Source: Benincasa hispida (lineage: Eukaryota; Streptophyta; Magnoliopsida; Cucurbitales; Cucurbitaceae). Taken from it: 64,000 nucleotides of DNA. Both the position numbers and the translations under genes were made by a program. How positions within the stretch are numbered: the first letter of the stretch is position 1; every line of letters starts with the position of its first letter. The stretch covers positions 55,867,373-55,931,372 of the forward strand of contig NC_052354.1 in the NCBI RefSeq assembly GCF_009727055.1. The letters run 5' to 3'. Positions 1-11,490 of the stretch are shown here, one piece after another. A model generated the notes under the pieces. That model was given only the letters and a program-made list of their open reading frames with translations, was not told the origin of the DNA and ran no database searches.

Positions 1-1430
1 AACTTGCTCTGTAACTCAGAACTGCAGTCGGCGTGTTTGACACTTTTTCAGAACATATAGATAGTGCAATGGTGACAGTTCAATGAATCTGCACTTTTAT
101 TATTTCTTCGCTGCAAGTTGTTTTCATCACATGGTGTTTTAAATGCATAGCTTTCTTCGTTTTGTCATTCTCTTTCGCTTTGATGCATTGACTTTCTCCC
201 TGCAATCCTCTTCGTTAAGCTCTAGTTTAAGATAATAAACACGACATATTTCAAAGGAACTGGTTTTGCAAGTGTTGAATGCAGAGATAGTATTTTGACA
301 TGATTTTCTCTTCAAAGTTATTCCAGTTGATTTACCCTAATTATTCTGAATAAAAAACATAATAATTTGTATTTCTAAAAATTATCATGAATATATAGTT
401 ACGAAAGTGTAATTTTTTTTTTTTTAAAAAAATGTGAAATATATATAGTTACGAAATGGTAAAAAATGGTTATAATTGAAAAAAAAAAATACAATTGTTA
501 TCGACTAGATCTAAATTAAGTTATCAATGTCCGACACTGACTTGATTATCTAGTAATTCATTTGTTTTTAGTTCTCTTTTTTTTTTAAAGCATTTTAAAT
601 TTTTAAGTAAATTTATTTTGAAAAATCAAGATTTTAAAAATAAAAGTCTTCAAACCATTTGGGTTTTCAATTTTGAAAAGTAATTGTTTTCTCACCTTTA
701 CATGGGGTTTCATTAAAAAAATTTAAAAACAAAAAGAAAAGTTTTTTTTTTTTTTTTTTGTTTTTTTAAAAAAACTATGATCCAATTCAATAATAATTTT
801 TTTTTTGTTTTTAGAAATTAAAGCTATAAGTATTACATCTACCATTTTTTTTATCTATATTTTAAGAGTGAATTTAAATATCAAGCCAAAATCTTAAAAA
901 AAAAAAAAAAAAATTCATTTGATAATCATTTTGTTTCTGAAAATTAAGCATATAAGTACTTCCAAATTTCTTCATTTGTTATCTATTTTTTATACCAATG
1001 GTTTAAAAATTCAAGCCAAATTTTGAAAACTAAAAACAAAGTAGTTTTTAAAAACTTGTTTTTGTTTATGAAATTTCAACCATTGTACTTAAAAAAGATG
1101 CAAACTATTGTAAGGAATGAGGAGGAGATAGACTTAGTTTAAAAAAATAAACATGAAATGATTGCCAAACTGGGTCTTAGTTTTCAAAAACTTGTTTATT
1201 TGAGTTTCGTTAGGAAAAGATGATTAAGAAATTGTGAAAAAAAATTACAATTTTCACCACCATAAATAAAATATCAAATGTTATTAGTTTGTCCTACAAT
1301 TTATTTATTTATTTATTATTATTATTTTTTTTTAGTTTTGACAACTTTGTATTTGTTTTTAAATTTTGGCTAATAATTCAGACGTTAAATATGTAAACAG
1401 TATAATAAGAGAAGGGAAAAAGATAAATAT
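1..1430. other. AT-rich spacer, possible 3' end of an upstream gene
   Basis: The first 60 bases read in frame 1 as 19 residues ending in TAG at 58-60. The next ~200 bases are of mixed composition and look like a 3' UTR, so the end of an upstream + strand gene is possible. I do not recognise the peptide, and this could be chance. From about 300 on the sequence is AT-rich with long A and T runs (for example near 410-430, 740-760 and 895-915). No other gene is seen. Confidence 0.25.
590..1120 (+). repeat. Dispersed AT-rich repeat, copy 1
   Basis: About 940-1100 resembles about 50590-50790 over its length. Both have the same order of phrases: a GAAAATTAAG stretch, CTTCATTTG with TATCTA, a GGTTTAAAAA stretch, TTTTGAAAACTAAAAA, AAAAACTTGTTTTTG and CCATTGTACTTAAAAAA. 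The segment before it (590-780) holds a looser version of the same phrases. It is a non-coding dispersed repeat, probably a decayed MITE. Looser relatives lie near 25300-25560, 26560-26740 and 34480-34930. Confidence 0.5.
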
Positions 1431-1439
1431 AAATTTTTA

Positions 1440-1545
1440 TAATAGAAATAATTTATAAATGATTGTGTAGCAATTTATAAACGATCGTGTAGTAATTTAT
1501 AAACGATCGTATACTTAGTATTGTATATGCGATCGTATATAAAGT
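1440..1545. repeat. CGATCGT motif array, left part of MULE-1 end
   Basis: AATTTATAAACGATCGTGTAG-like units recur at roughly 25-30 bp spacing. Similar units occur at 3515-3605. I read the two as one subterminal repeat region of MULE-1 that has been split by the organelle-like block between them. Confidence 0.5.
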
Positions 1546-1970
1546 AAGTTGTCTATTCCTTATATATGTTGCCTCTTTGGGTGGGTGGATGCCTTGGTGA
1601 GTTTTTTGGGACCATGTTCTGAATGAAATTCTATTTGACTTTCCTTTGATTATTAAAAAACAATGGGAGAGGGTTCCGAAGGAATATCTTCTTCTGTTAA
1701 GTGAAATCGATGTTCCATCTCTCGACTGAGCATTCTGAAGAAATTCCAGTTAAGTCCTGTTGGTGGAGTTCCTCATGTTGGTGGAGTTCCTGCCCTTGGC
1801 CTTGGTTCCAGTCTCGTCTCGCCGTTGCAACAAAGGGTTCAAGAGTTATGGATCCCGCTTCATGATTCTGAATCACCCTGGTTAAAATATGCGGAATTTA
1901 TGACTTTTCGCGGAGGATTAGATCCAGGGGTGGATCGAAGCGATTGTAGCGAAGAATTGATCTGAAACGA

Positions 1971-2045
1971 AGCTGTAAAACGTATCTTACGGTATCTGAA
2001 AGGTTCTTTTGGCCGTGGCCTAACCATCACTCCGGGTCCTCGAGA
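1971..2045 (+). pseudogene. Copia reverse transcriptase/RNase H connection fragment
   Basis: One frame reads EAVKRILRYLKGSFGRGL, the conserved junction between the reverse transcriptase and RNase H of Ty1/copia elements (usual form AAKRILRYLKGT). Only about 25 residues are recognisable. It lies within the organelle-like block and may have come in with it. Confidence 0.55.
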
Positions 2046-3150
2046 GGCGGAAGGTTCATCAACTCATTTTTCAAAAAAACTCTTATTTATTTATCTCCCT
2101 ATGAATCGTATGTTTGTAACAACGGGGACCGAACGGGGGCCTCCGCTTACTCCTTCGTACGTTTGGCTTAGGCCGCCACTGCTAACCGCTTTTGGTCCCG
2201 GGTTGCTTTTTCCAATAAACGTTGGTTACATTTCTTTAGGAGGGATAGGTCGATTTACTTGGTCAGATCAAATAGATAGACAAATGTTTTTCAAAGGGAT
2301 CAGAACCCTCTTCATTACATGATTTCTTCTTCATATCTCATCTTAGAAAGACTTCTTTCTGACCTAAATCTTTAGCCTTTTTTTCTGTCTTCTCTTTATC
2401 AAAAGCTACTAAAAGTAACGATCCTGCGCTTTACTAATAACATAGAAAGTCAAGGCTTTCATGATCTTTTCTATAGGTTGAACTACTGCCGAAAGGTATC
2501 CTAAAGGAATGGAAGCACCTCATCTTGTCCTTGTTCATCTGAGTAGGTGCTCAAATCAGCATCATTTGCCATTAAAACTACCACAGATACTAAGAGTAAG
2601 CCTGCAAGTAGTCTTTATTAAGTTGTAAGCCCTAGAGCTCGTGTTTTTTCACAATAATTATGGTGATAGTTATGATCAAAGAAGAGTAGGGAACCTCCGT
2701 AGAGGCTGTCAGTCTCCACTTTGAGTATGGAATTCATTCTCACTTCTGATATCTCCAGGTGTTGTCGGGCTTCTACGCGAAGAACATGCTTTCTGACATC
2801 GAGTTTCAGCTATGCCAAGAGATCACTACTTTTACTTGTCTTCTACGTGAGACCTTACTTCTGCCACTTTTCAATGTTAACCTGCTTTGCTTTAGGGAAG
2901 AGTGGATGATCTGCCAGCTCTTGCAGAAATTTGTCAAAGTTGTTGCGAACCCCCATGATCGCAAATGACAGACAGGGGGAGAAGTTCAGTTGACTGAAAA
3001 CTTGATTATTGGTATATCGATCGAGAGAGAGCACGAAATATAGAAATTGAGAAAACCAAGAGGTCGGTGGAACTGGTATAGAAATGGGTGATTTTCCATT
3101 CGACTTGGGAATTCCGTCTCTAACTGGGGTTCGCGGTGGTGGAGGAACTG

Positions 3151-3267
3151 CAGTAGGTCCAGGAAAAACCTCAGATTGATCACTAAACTTAGGTCGCAAA
3201 TAGACTAGNCAGTAGGTCCAGGAAAAACCTCAGATTGATCACTAAACTTAGGTCGCAAATAGACTAG
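3151..3267. repeat. 58-bp exact duplication around a single N (assembly join)
   Basis: Positions 3151-3208 and 3210-3267 are identical and are separated only by the N at 3209. Two contig ends that overlap by 58 bp but were scaffolded with a one-base gap would give this pattern. It should not be read as a biological tandem repeat. Confidence 0.85.
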
Positions 3268-3514
3268 CTCGAGATCTCAATTGTACCTTTTATTTGACCC
3301 GTAACTTTGTTTACCGAAGGTTTTGTTTTGGAGATTCACAAGACAATAAGATCTCCGATTTCGTGCCGGTCAAGTTTTTCTTTTCTTTTACATATATAGA
3401 GTAGAGAGCCTTCCATGTATTGCATTCATTTGTCAGAATTCAAATTACTCAAGCTAAATCCACGGGTAATCTTTCCTTAGCTAGGCTAGAAGGGATAAGT
3501 CTTTTCGTTTATAT

Positions 3515-3605
3515 AGTACTACACGACCATTTATAAATATTACATGATCGTTTATAACTTAGTATACGATTGTGTATATATGTATAAACGGTCGGTCATA
3601 AATTA
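3515..3605. repeat. CGATCGT-type motif array, inner part of MULE-1 end
   Basis: Degenerate copies of ACGATCGTTTATAA occur in both orientations (ACGACCATTTATAAAT, TGATCGTTTATAAC, TATAAACGGTCGGTCATAAA). They match the array at 1440-1545 and directly precede the MULE-1 coding remnant. Confidence 0.45.
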
Positions 3606-3639
3606 CAATATTTTCTTAAGATTTGCTTATCTCATTGTA

Positions 3640-5950
3640 GATCATGATGCTACTTCGCATCATTGTACGATTTTGTGGGGATTGAGATGAGCCCAGAAGG
3701 AATTATGTTGGAGGTCATATGAAAGGTTTAAAAGTCAGAAATGATATAACAGTCAGTGAATTAGTGAGTATGATACACCAACGACTGAATATCGATCCGG
3801 ATATGTTTGATATATACATCAAATGTTGTTATAATTTATTGGTCCCAGCTCCCTCGATCGACATAATCGATGATGAAGACCTTAGCTTTTTTTCAAAAGA
3901 CAATGATGCATCCCAGATGCTGTTATTTATATCATTTACACCTTGCGAAAGTCATGGAGTACACACAGACAATATGTACTAGCATAGCAATCCAACCAAT
4001 CAAAACTGTGGTTTTGCAACCATTCCCAACACGTAATATTCACATTATGTCTTCACTGGTTGATCATATTGAACCATATAACTTGGGAAATGACCGAAGT
4101 GAAGCTTGGTTTGGTCACAACAGTGAACCCAAATATACTTTACAGTTTATACTAAACATGGATATGGACAATCTTCAGAACCACAAACATCTCTAACACC
4201 TTACATCCATATTCCAATCCCACCCGCTCCTGTCCCACCAGTTGTGATGCCTTTAGTTTAAATGCATTCCACCATTCCAACCTAACCATTTGTAGATATA
4301 CCCAGACCACCAGAGAGCCCATCATATGACGACCTCATCACAATACCTCATGACTGTCTGAATGATGAGGATATAAAGGTTGATCAAATTTTCTTTCTGA
4401 AATATGATTTTTCAGTTAAATTATCAATGCTTGTAATAAGAAAGAACTTTGACTACCGTGTAAAAAATTCAACAAAGAGCTTGCTAACTGTCCGATGTTC
4501 GGTGGAGGAATGCAAGTGGAGGGTCCATACGAAAAAAAAATGAAAGAAAGTGATTCCTTCAAAGTGACAAGAACGTACATGTTCTCTTGAAATAAGAATG
4601 GGTAATCATCGACAAGCAAAAAGTTGAGTTATTGGACACTTAATCAAGTACAAATACGAATAAGTTGGTCGAACATATCGCCCGAGGGATGTAATTGAGG
4701 ACGTTCTACGAGATTATGGAGTAAACATAAGTTACGGGCGGACTTATCACGGTAGAGAGTATGGATTGGTGTTCACACGAGGATCGTCGAAATGATCATA
4801 TGCTATTGTTAGGGCATATGGTGAGGCACTTAAGCTTGCAAATCCAGGTATGATATTTGAGGTTGAAGTGGAAGACAGGCAATACTTTAAGTATGTCATC
4901 ATGACACTTGGTTCTTGTATCAGGGGTTTTGAACTGCATCCGTCCAGTAATCGTTGTTGATAGGACCCATTTGCACGAGAAATACAAAGGTGTGTTATTA
5001 ATAGCAACGTGTATCGATGGAAATAATAACATATATCCTATCTCCTTCAATATTGTAGATGGTGAGAACGATGCATCATGGACTTGGTTCATGACTCATT
5101 TGAAGGCTTCGATAGGAGATGTTCTGAATTTAGTGATTATATCATACATCGCATCTCAATTGCAAAGGATGTTGCAAGTATATTCCCTGATGGATTTCAT
5201 GCTCTATGTATATACCATATTCGGAACAATTTGTTTGACAAATTCAAGAATAAGGATATAATCTCACACTTCTACCTAGCGACGAAAGCTCATAGAATGT
5301 CTGAGTTTTAGATGTTTTGGGCTAAGCTCCATCAATATCCTAGTGTGACGACCTATTTTGAGGAGGTTGGATTACAACGGTGAGCAAGGGTTTATCAAGT
5401 CCATTGTAGGTATGACAAGATGACGATAAATATAATAGAATACCACAATGGAGTTTTGAAAGATGCACGAGAACTACCAATCACGAAGCTATTAGAACAT
5501 ATATGCGAGTGGCTACAAGGTTGGTTCTATATCCGACGTACACATGCAATGGCATGCACAAACATTGTAATTGATTATGCAATGAGTAGTCTTAAGGAAT
5601 CTGAATTGATGTCTAGAACATATCATGTTTCTCCAGTGAATATGCATATAATTAATGTGGACGATGGATATTTGAGGAGGGGGAGGGGGGGTGGTTGATC
5701 TTCATTCACGGACATGTACTTGTATGAAGTTTAATTGCATCAAGATCCCGTGCTCCCACGCAATATCTGCAGCGACCCTGAGAAACATTAATATTCAAAC
5801 ATTATGTGCATAATGGTTTACAGTTGAGTATCTGCTTGTTGCTTACGCCGAACCAATCTTCCCAGTTGGACATAGACAAGAATGGAGTCAAGAGATTTGC
5901 CCTCTTGGAGGGTCACCTTCGATCTCTTCACTTCCCATTGCCCGTACTTG
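3640..5950 (+). pseudogene. MULE-1: decayed Mutator-like transposase
   Basis: A MuDR-type transposase in several broken frames. In order: an N-terminal region from 3719 (MKGLKVRNDITVSEL); a MuDR DNA-binding region at about 4380-4570 (RVKNSTKSLLTVRC, CKWRVH); the MULE transposase core from about 4790, with the first catalytic aspartate in VVDRTHLHEKYKGVLL (frame from 4908); a later block in another frame with FPDGFHALCIYHIRNNL (5078-5311); then EHICEWLQGWFYIRR (5420-5698). A SWIM zinc finger is at about 5710-5765 (TCTCMKFNCIKIPCSHA, pattern CxC-CxH). Several frameshifts and stops, including a G-run near 5670-5692, make it non-functional. The right terminal repeat was not found; the sequence changes to LTR material at about 5957. 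Confidence 0.85.
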
Positions 5951-5956
5951 AACGTC

Positions 5957-6180
5957 CACATACTCATCTCATGCTAGCATTCAAACATAATCTCATAGGA
6001 TAACACATACTCATCTTATGCTAGCATTTAAACATAATCTCATAGGATAACACATACTCATCTCATGCTAGCGTTCAAACATAATCTCATAGAATAACAC
6101 ATACTCATCTCATGCTAAAAATCAAACATAATCTCATAGAATAACATGTACTCATCTCATGCTAGAAATCAAATATCTAT
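5957..6180. repeat. 47-bp tandem repeat, about 4.7 copies
   Basis: Units start at 5957, 6004, 6051, 6098 and 6145, exactly 47 bp apart. Each begins CACATACTCATCTCATGCTA and continues with CAAACATAATCTCATAG. Later copies diverge. The array sits at the left edge of the gypsy-type LTR segment, whose other copy (29383-31620) carries a different tandem repeat in the comparable region. Confidence 0.9.
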
Positions 6181-6939
6181 ATGTGCATTTAATCCCTCAA
6201 GTCTTCATATCGAAGAAGACATACATCAATCATACCATCAACCAATCATGCTATTAATCAATCATACTATCAACTTATCTTACTAGCATACACCTAGTGT
6301 CTGGCCCGTAGGCAGTTCCAGTAGTAAGATTACTTACCTCAAGATCAGGTCCAGATGATTAACAATCCAAACTTTATTTTAACTTGAATAAAATCCTTTA
6401 ATAAATCCTTAAATGTTAAGTAATTTTAATTTCCAACATTAGGGGGCTAATTTCAAACCAAGTTACCCAAATCCAAGTGGGTGTTTAAGAATAACCATAG
6501 GAACCATAAATCTTACCAAAACATTTGTCGAAAACGATCTCAAACCCGCTAAACAGCCGCTTCAACAATTTCCCAGACTCAAATCTATGGCCAAAAATAT
6601 AATTTAGATAAATTAGATTTCATTCCAAACATAATAGGTATCTCATTTTTACCCAAAACTTCACAAAACATATCTTACCCAAAACAAACCAATTAATACT
6701 TGAATCCAACTAACCTCACCAATTGCTCATAATCCTTTCTTGACTGTAACTCAGAATGAGATAGTCTTCAATCACACTGAACGTCAACCAAACAAGTTTC
6801 AAAACTTAATGGGCAACCAAGATATTTGGAAAAAATACATCAAAATCAATAAAGAACTCACCCTTAAATAGCACACTTGTGACTAACGGCGACCAAAGGC
6901 GGCGATAGCTGTCGACCTGAACATTGTAGAGGCTGGATG
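5957..6939. mobile_element. Gypsy-type LTR, segment 1 of 3
   Basis: The phrase GCAGTTCCAGTAGTAAGATT followed by ACTTACCTCA (about 6312-6342) recurs at about 30420-30449 inside the complete LTR at 29383-31620, which assigns this segment to that family. It lacks the TGTAAC left end; MULE-1 sequence abuts it. It is cut at 6939 by a copia LTR and appears to resume at 9138-9556 and 19462-19690. Confidence 0.55.
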
Positions 6940-9137
6940 TGAAGGAAATCAGATTCGATATTTCCATGAGCAGCGGAACAAGATTATTCCAAATCACAAT
7001 CATGAATGAAAAAAACATTTACAGTCGACTTCAAACAAACGGTTATGCAGTTCACAGAGAAATTACAGCATGTAAAACAAATGCATAAAGAGATCAAACT
7101 CTAAGCACAATGGCAGAAACGTCTCCACGCTCCGTTGCGCACGAACGCTCGAACAACAACAACAACTTTGAATGCTCGATCTACACGACCGCAACACAGC
7201 AACGAATATAGCACGAACACTTTGCGCTTGTCCTCAACGATCTCCTCGGTCACGAACTCCTCAGCAACACAAACACACTCCACAGCACCATGAACGACCT
7301 CCAGAAAACCTCGACGGTGTCGAGTTGAGTCTGACACCACCAATAAGGCTACCTTGGTATTCTCCGTGTGAGAATCCAGAGGGTAGGCTCTATTCGAACT
7401 TGGTATGAGGCAGATGAAGGAGGAAACACCGATCGCATACACGACTGGACAAGTGAGAGATGGCGGAGACCTATTGTATAGGTCGATGTCCAATCGTTTA
7501 GATAAAGCTATGCGATCGTTTAGCTCATCGTTTAGCTCGGTTTGTCGCCTACAGTCTCTACACGATCATTTACCTTGGGCCAGCGATCGTCTAGCAAAAC
7601 TATATGATCGTTTAGTAAACACTGCACGATCGTTTAGCTCGCCACTACACATCGTTTAGCTCGCCAACCGTTGTTTAGTAAATCTGTATTTACTTGACGA
7701 CCCCGTGAGTTTTCTTTTGCGAAGAGAAATCTCAAAACTTTTTCAATCTTTTGAAAAAACTTCTTTTCAAAATAGGAAAACCATTTTCCTTTTAAACTAT
7801 GGTTACATGATCAATAACCACCACTACTTTGGTTATTTAAAAGAAAAGGAATTAATTATCCAATAATTAATATTATTATAAACATAAATGATAACCAACT
7901 TATCATACTATATTAATAACTATAGTTTTATATTTCATCTCATGAAACATATAAACCATAGTTCTTTTTTCTATTCCATGGTACTTAATGTAAATCTCAT
8001 TTATATCAATCATCCACTAGGTGCATCTCATACATCAAACCGATTATACATATAATCAAAATACCTCTTGTCAATTTTAAACTTTTCAAATCAACACCAA
8101 GAATGATCCTCAACTGAATCAATTGACTACCAAAAGGACCTCATGGACTATAGCTCGAATCCAACAGTACGTGAATAACTGATTAAACTTTTAGTCACGG
8201 GACTACCATCCGTTAATGCCAGACACTCAACTAAAGACTGCAACTGAACTCTCCTTACCACAGATATATCCTATATGTCCATCTTAACCAATCAGCAGTG
8301 TGACAACCCTTCACAGATCGCTCGTAAGTACAGCTGGGCCAATAACCATTATGCCCCTATAGTTACATCTGTCTCCTTAAGTACCACTGATCCATCTAAT
8401 GAACATAAGTCATAGTCCTACTATGACTGAGTCTTCTCTTCCAAAGAGAAGCCATGGCCATTATGTTCAAGCCCCGAAATCAGCCCTTAAGGGAGCAATC
8501 TCTCTACTTATCTCTGCTTCGGGAAAGAAGTGCATTTCATCTTGTGGATTGAGTTCCCAGCTCCCAGATCAGACAAGTCCCCAAAAAGGTAGGCATGTTG
8601 AGTTGGCAATCTAACCACTCTCACCTATACTAATCAAATGATCGCCCTCAAAGGCAGGAGTTCCCAAAACACTATAGACTGAGATCATGTCACCTATGGT
8701 CGTTTAGGTGAGATGCAAGTCTCTAGTATCAACAACGTTATATACAGAGTCTAGTCATCTCGTGGTCTAGGTTTTATACAAACTCTTTGTATAGGACACC
8801 TCTGTTCTACATCTCTACATGAATGGTCAGGATCTACCCTCTATAGTAGTTTACAACACTTGCAAACCTCTATAAAGCGGGTCGTATCCGTAGTATCACC
8901 AGGATCAGGTATCCCACCTTAATTCTTGTACTACAGACCTATTTAGGTTATCACTTAAGGCATGATCCACTTGTATATCACATATACATGCTTAAGTTCA
9001 CATAAGATAACCAAGAAGCTTTGTTTATTGGATATGAGTAAATGCCAGAATTAAATAACACTTATTTTATTCATTGAACAATATTTATCTTTACAAAACA
9101 ACAAGACTCCAGGAGAATTAGGACACCAATCCCAACA
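6940..9137 (-). mobile_element. Copia-type LTR (probable solo LTR), copy A
   Basis: Read on the minus strand it starts TGTTGGGATTGGTGTCC at 9137 and ends GATTTCCTTCA at 6940, the same termini as the LTRs at 14992-16846, 27086-28936 and 60909-62957. Landmarks shared in order include ATCAGACAAGTCCCCAAAA, ACAAACTCTTTGTATA and a GAGAATACC-like stretch. Length is 2198 bp. The flanks GGATG (6935-6939) and GGACA (9138-9142) match only partly, so the target duplication is decayed or the left end is slightly misplaced. No internal domain adjoins it, hence solo LTR. ORFs inside it (for example 7101-7493 -) are not considered genes. Confidence 0.8.
7485..7680. repeat. CGATCGTTTAG motif array inside the copia LTR
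   Basis: At least eight spaced copies of a CGATCGTTTAG-like word occur (for example GCGATCGTTTAGCTC, CACGATCATTTACC, GCGATCGTCTAGC, ATGATCGTTTAGT, CACGATCGTTTAGCTC). The core CGATCG is palindromic. A weaker array lies at the equivalent place in the 60909-62957 LTR, at 62380-62540. Confidence 0.7.
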
Positions 9138-9556
9138 GGACAGAGGTGCTCGGCGAATGGCAAGCCATCAACAGATAGATCTGATGGCTCGGCTTTAATC
9201 CGTGCGAAGGAACGACGGTAATGGCTTCGGCAGCTACGATCGTGGCGCTAAAGGAGGGGACAACGAGGGAGCGACGCAGCGCAGCTGGTCTGACAGTGAG
9301 CGACTGGTTCGTGGTGACAGAGACCGGCAGTTGGAGGCACCCACACCAACGCGAAGAGTTGGCGACTGGTGTTTGACTTCAGATTCAGCGGGTCCAAACA
9401 GTGGTGAACAACAGCACTTCAAGGCCAACGAACGACGGCAGGGCAAGAGATGGGGCTAGGGTTCACGCGAAGAAGAAGAAAGAATCGAAGGGGGGAGCTG
9501 GCGCGAAGAGAAGAAGAAGGGAAGGAAAAAGAAAAAGGAAAAAATAAAAGAAAAGG
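9138..9556. mobile_element. Gypsy-type LTR, segment 2 of 3
   Basis: GC- and purine-rich sequence between the copia LTR and the left inverted repeat of the large MULE. Its right end, AAGAAAAGG (9548-9556), is the left target duplication of that MULE. Assignment to the gypsy-type LTR follows from position: segments 1 and 3 flank it once the nested elements are removed. The 85-codon ORF at 9202-9459 is a low-complexity reading and I do not call it. Confidence 0.45.
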
Positions 9557-9681
9557 AGGAAATTTATACGGATGACCCATTTTTTGGGTCCAAAATGTCA
9601 AATGACCCATTTAAAAATAATAATATCAATTGACCCTCTGTTGACATCATCGTTATATCAAATTATGTAAATTTTCCTTAC
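9557..9681 (+). repeat. Left terminal inverted repeat of the large MULE
   Basis: Matches the reverse complement of 19338-19461 with scattered differences. The outer 60 bases are nearly identical and the inner part is weaker (CAATTGACCCTCTGTTGACATCATCG against CAATTGATCCTCTACTGACATCATTG). Confidence 0.9.
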
Positions 9682-9917
9682 CTCTTCGTCTTCTTACCTT
9701 TTTACTGAAAACCATCCAAAACTAAAAATTCTTCATTCAAATTTTCTAAGGCTAACGGCTTCATATCGCTCATAAACTAAAAATTCTTTAGAATCCATCA
9801 TTTCGGCTTGCAAACGATTCCACTGTAGCCAACAAATCGAATCTGATTGGTAAATCTTTCAATTTGTGTCTGAAAATGACTTAACTGATCGGTAATGGGG
9901 CTTTGTGGGTTATTCTA

Positions 9918-10215
9918 GGTTTAGAAATACTGTGAACCTATGGTTTTCTTTTTTCTTTTTTTTTTTTTGTTTTCAATGTGTTCTATGGTTGAAGACGAGT
10001 AAAAAGAGTTTGTGAGCGAGTTAAGTGAAAGTGAAAGCAGTAGAGTGATACTAGAGAGAGCGACACTAGAAAGGATGGTTCGTTCTGGGGTTTAGAAATA
10101 CTATGAACCTATGGTGTTTTTGTTTGTTTTTCTGGTTTTCGATGTGCTCTGTGGTTAAAGACGAATAAAAAGAGAGAATCTGAGCAAGATAAGTGAGAGT
10201 TACTAGAGAGAGCGA
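9918..10215 (+). repeat. Imperfect ~171-bp tandem duplication
   Basis: GGTTTAGAAATACTGTGAACC at 9918 recurs as GGTTTAGAAATACTATGAACC at 10089. Similarity continues through the TTTTC-rich stretch and GTGGTTAAAGACGAATAAAAAGAG into the GAGAGCGA repeats. It lies just inside the left inverted repeat of the MULE. Confidence 0.75.
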
Positions 10216-10330
10216 CAACAGATAGAGCTATACCAGAGAGAGCGATACCAAAGAGAGCGACACTAGTGAGAGCGACATCAGAGAGAGTGATACCAGTGAG
10301 AGCGACACTAAAGAGAGCGATGCCAGCGAG
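10015..10330 (+). repeat. GAGAGCGA-rich subterminal array (left)
   Basis: Repeated GAGAGAGCGACACTAG- and GAGAGCGACATCAGA-like units sit between the left inverted repeat and the start of the protease gene. The same motif occurs in inverse at 18780-18965, so the MULE has matched subterminal arrays. Confidence 0.75.
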
Positions 10331-11490
10331 ATTTAAACATAATGTTTTTTACAATTTTTTTTCTGAAGGAGTATACTGATGGAGTCTTTATTTCATGCAG
10401 GAGTGATTTAAGATGGCAACGTGTTTTAGAATACCCATTGCCGACCGATTTCCTAGTCAAGTAATGAGCTTGGCCTACATTGTTAATGCAAACAAGATTG
10501 TGAAGGAGAAGCTTACCCTAAGGCAGTTAGACATGTTCAAGAGAACAGTTTTTTGGCGACTTATAGACGTTGACATGGTGTTTAACAGCCCAATTATCCA
10601 TCATATGTTGTTGAGAAAAGTGAAGAGGATGAGATATGACTCAATGTCATTTTTTGTTTATGGAAAGGTCGTCACTTTTTCGAAGGATGATTTTTTGTTG
10701 ATGACTGGTTTGTGGCGATCCCCAACACGAGTTAATCAGAATGAACAGTCCTAGTATGAACTTGAAATCAAGTATTTTGGTAATCAAGTGACGAAGAACA
10801 CCTTACATGTCCGTTTACTTGAAGAAAAATACAAGGAGTTGGAGTTTGAAAATGATGAAGATGCTGTGAAGATCATAGTAGTCTACTATACTGAGGTTTT
10901 AAGGACGTTCAAACAGAAAAATGCAGTGGACCTTAAACGTTTTAAGGACGTTCAAAACATAAAGTACTACAACAGTCTTGATTGGGGTACCATTATTTGG
11001 GAGAGGACACTCGATGCCCTAAAGACTGCGTTGAATGATAAAAGTAGTCTATACAAGACGAAGGTGAAAGGAAATAAAAATTAAATTGTGAAGTACTTTT
11101 TGCGTGGATTTCCACAAACGTTCCAGGTAAATTTTCTTAACATAATAATCGTGTTGTTTGATTTAATATTATTATTGTTCTTAATATATGTTAAATTTTA
11201 TTTAGGTATAGACGTACGAGATCCTAGCTGCAGCAATAGCTGGGAACATTGTGGAGCGAAGGAGCAAGAGGTGGCTTTGCCTCGCATATTACGATGGCCA
11301 TGTTCCTACTCAGTGTCTTTCAAAGTACTCGAGAGAGAGATATTCGAGTCTAAAATGTACGTTTACTTTATGCATAATATGTTTATTTGGTTGTTAAATT
11401 GACACTAACCAGTTTATTGGGTTATTAATGCAGATAAAGATTAAAGAGGGTATTGTTATGACAGACGCTGAGAGGGAGTTTCGGGATACC

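Larger units (their letters stand above)
1556..3500. other. Organelle-like (probably mitochondrial) DNA insertion
   Basis: This block differs from its surroundings. It is clearly richer in GC, has almost no homopolymer runs and has no long nuclear-type ORF. Its texture is that of plant mitochondrial intergenic DNA. Short ORFs occur (for example 2101-2322 +, 73 codons; 2855-3199 -, 114 codons), but I recognise neither product. It includes a copia reverse-transcriptase scrap at 1971-2045, a kind of sequence known in plant mitochondrial genomes. The block interrupts CGATCGT arrays that look like a MULE end. The mitochondrial origin is inference from composition, and a nuclear low-copy origin is possible. 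Confidence 0.45.

Noticed and set aside
2101..2322. 73-codon ORF as a mitochondrial gene
   Set aside because: Not a protein I recognise; kept only as part of the organelle-like block.
3719..5698. MULE-1 as an active transposase gene
   Set aside because: The domains lie in different frames with several stops, so no full product is possible.
5957..6180. Regular 47-bp repeats as a CRISPR array
   Set aside because: The units are contiguous with no unique spacers, and the context is a plant LTR.
7101..7493. 130-codon minus-strand ORF in LTR copy A
   Set aside because: Lies within a solo LTR, has no recognisable domain, and I found no sign of a conserved frame in the other copies.
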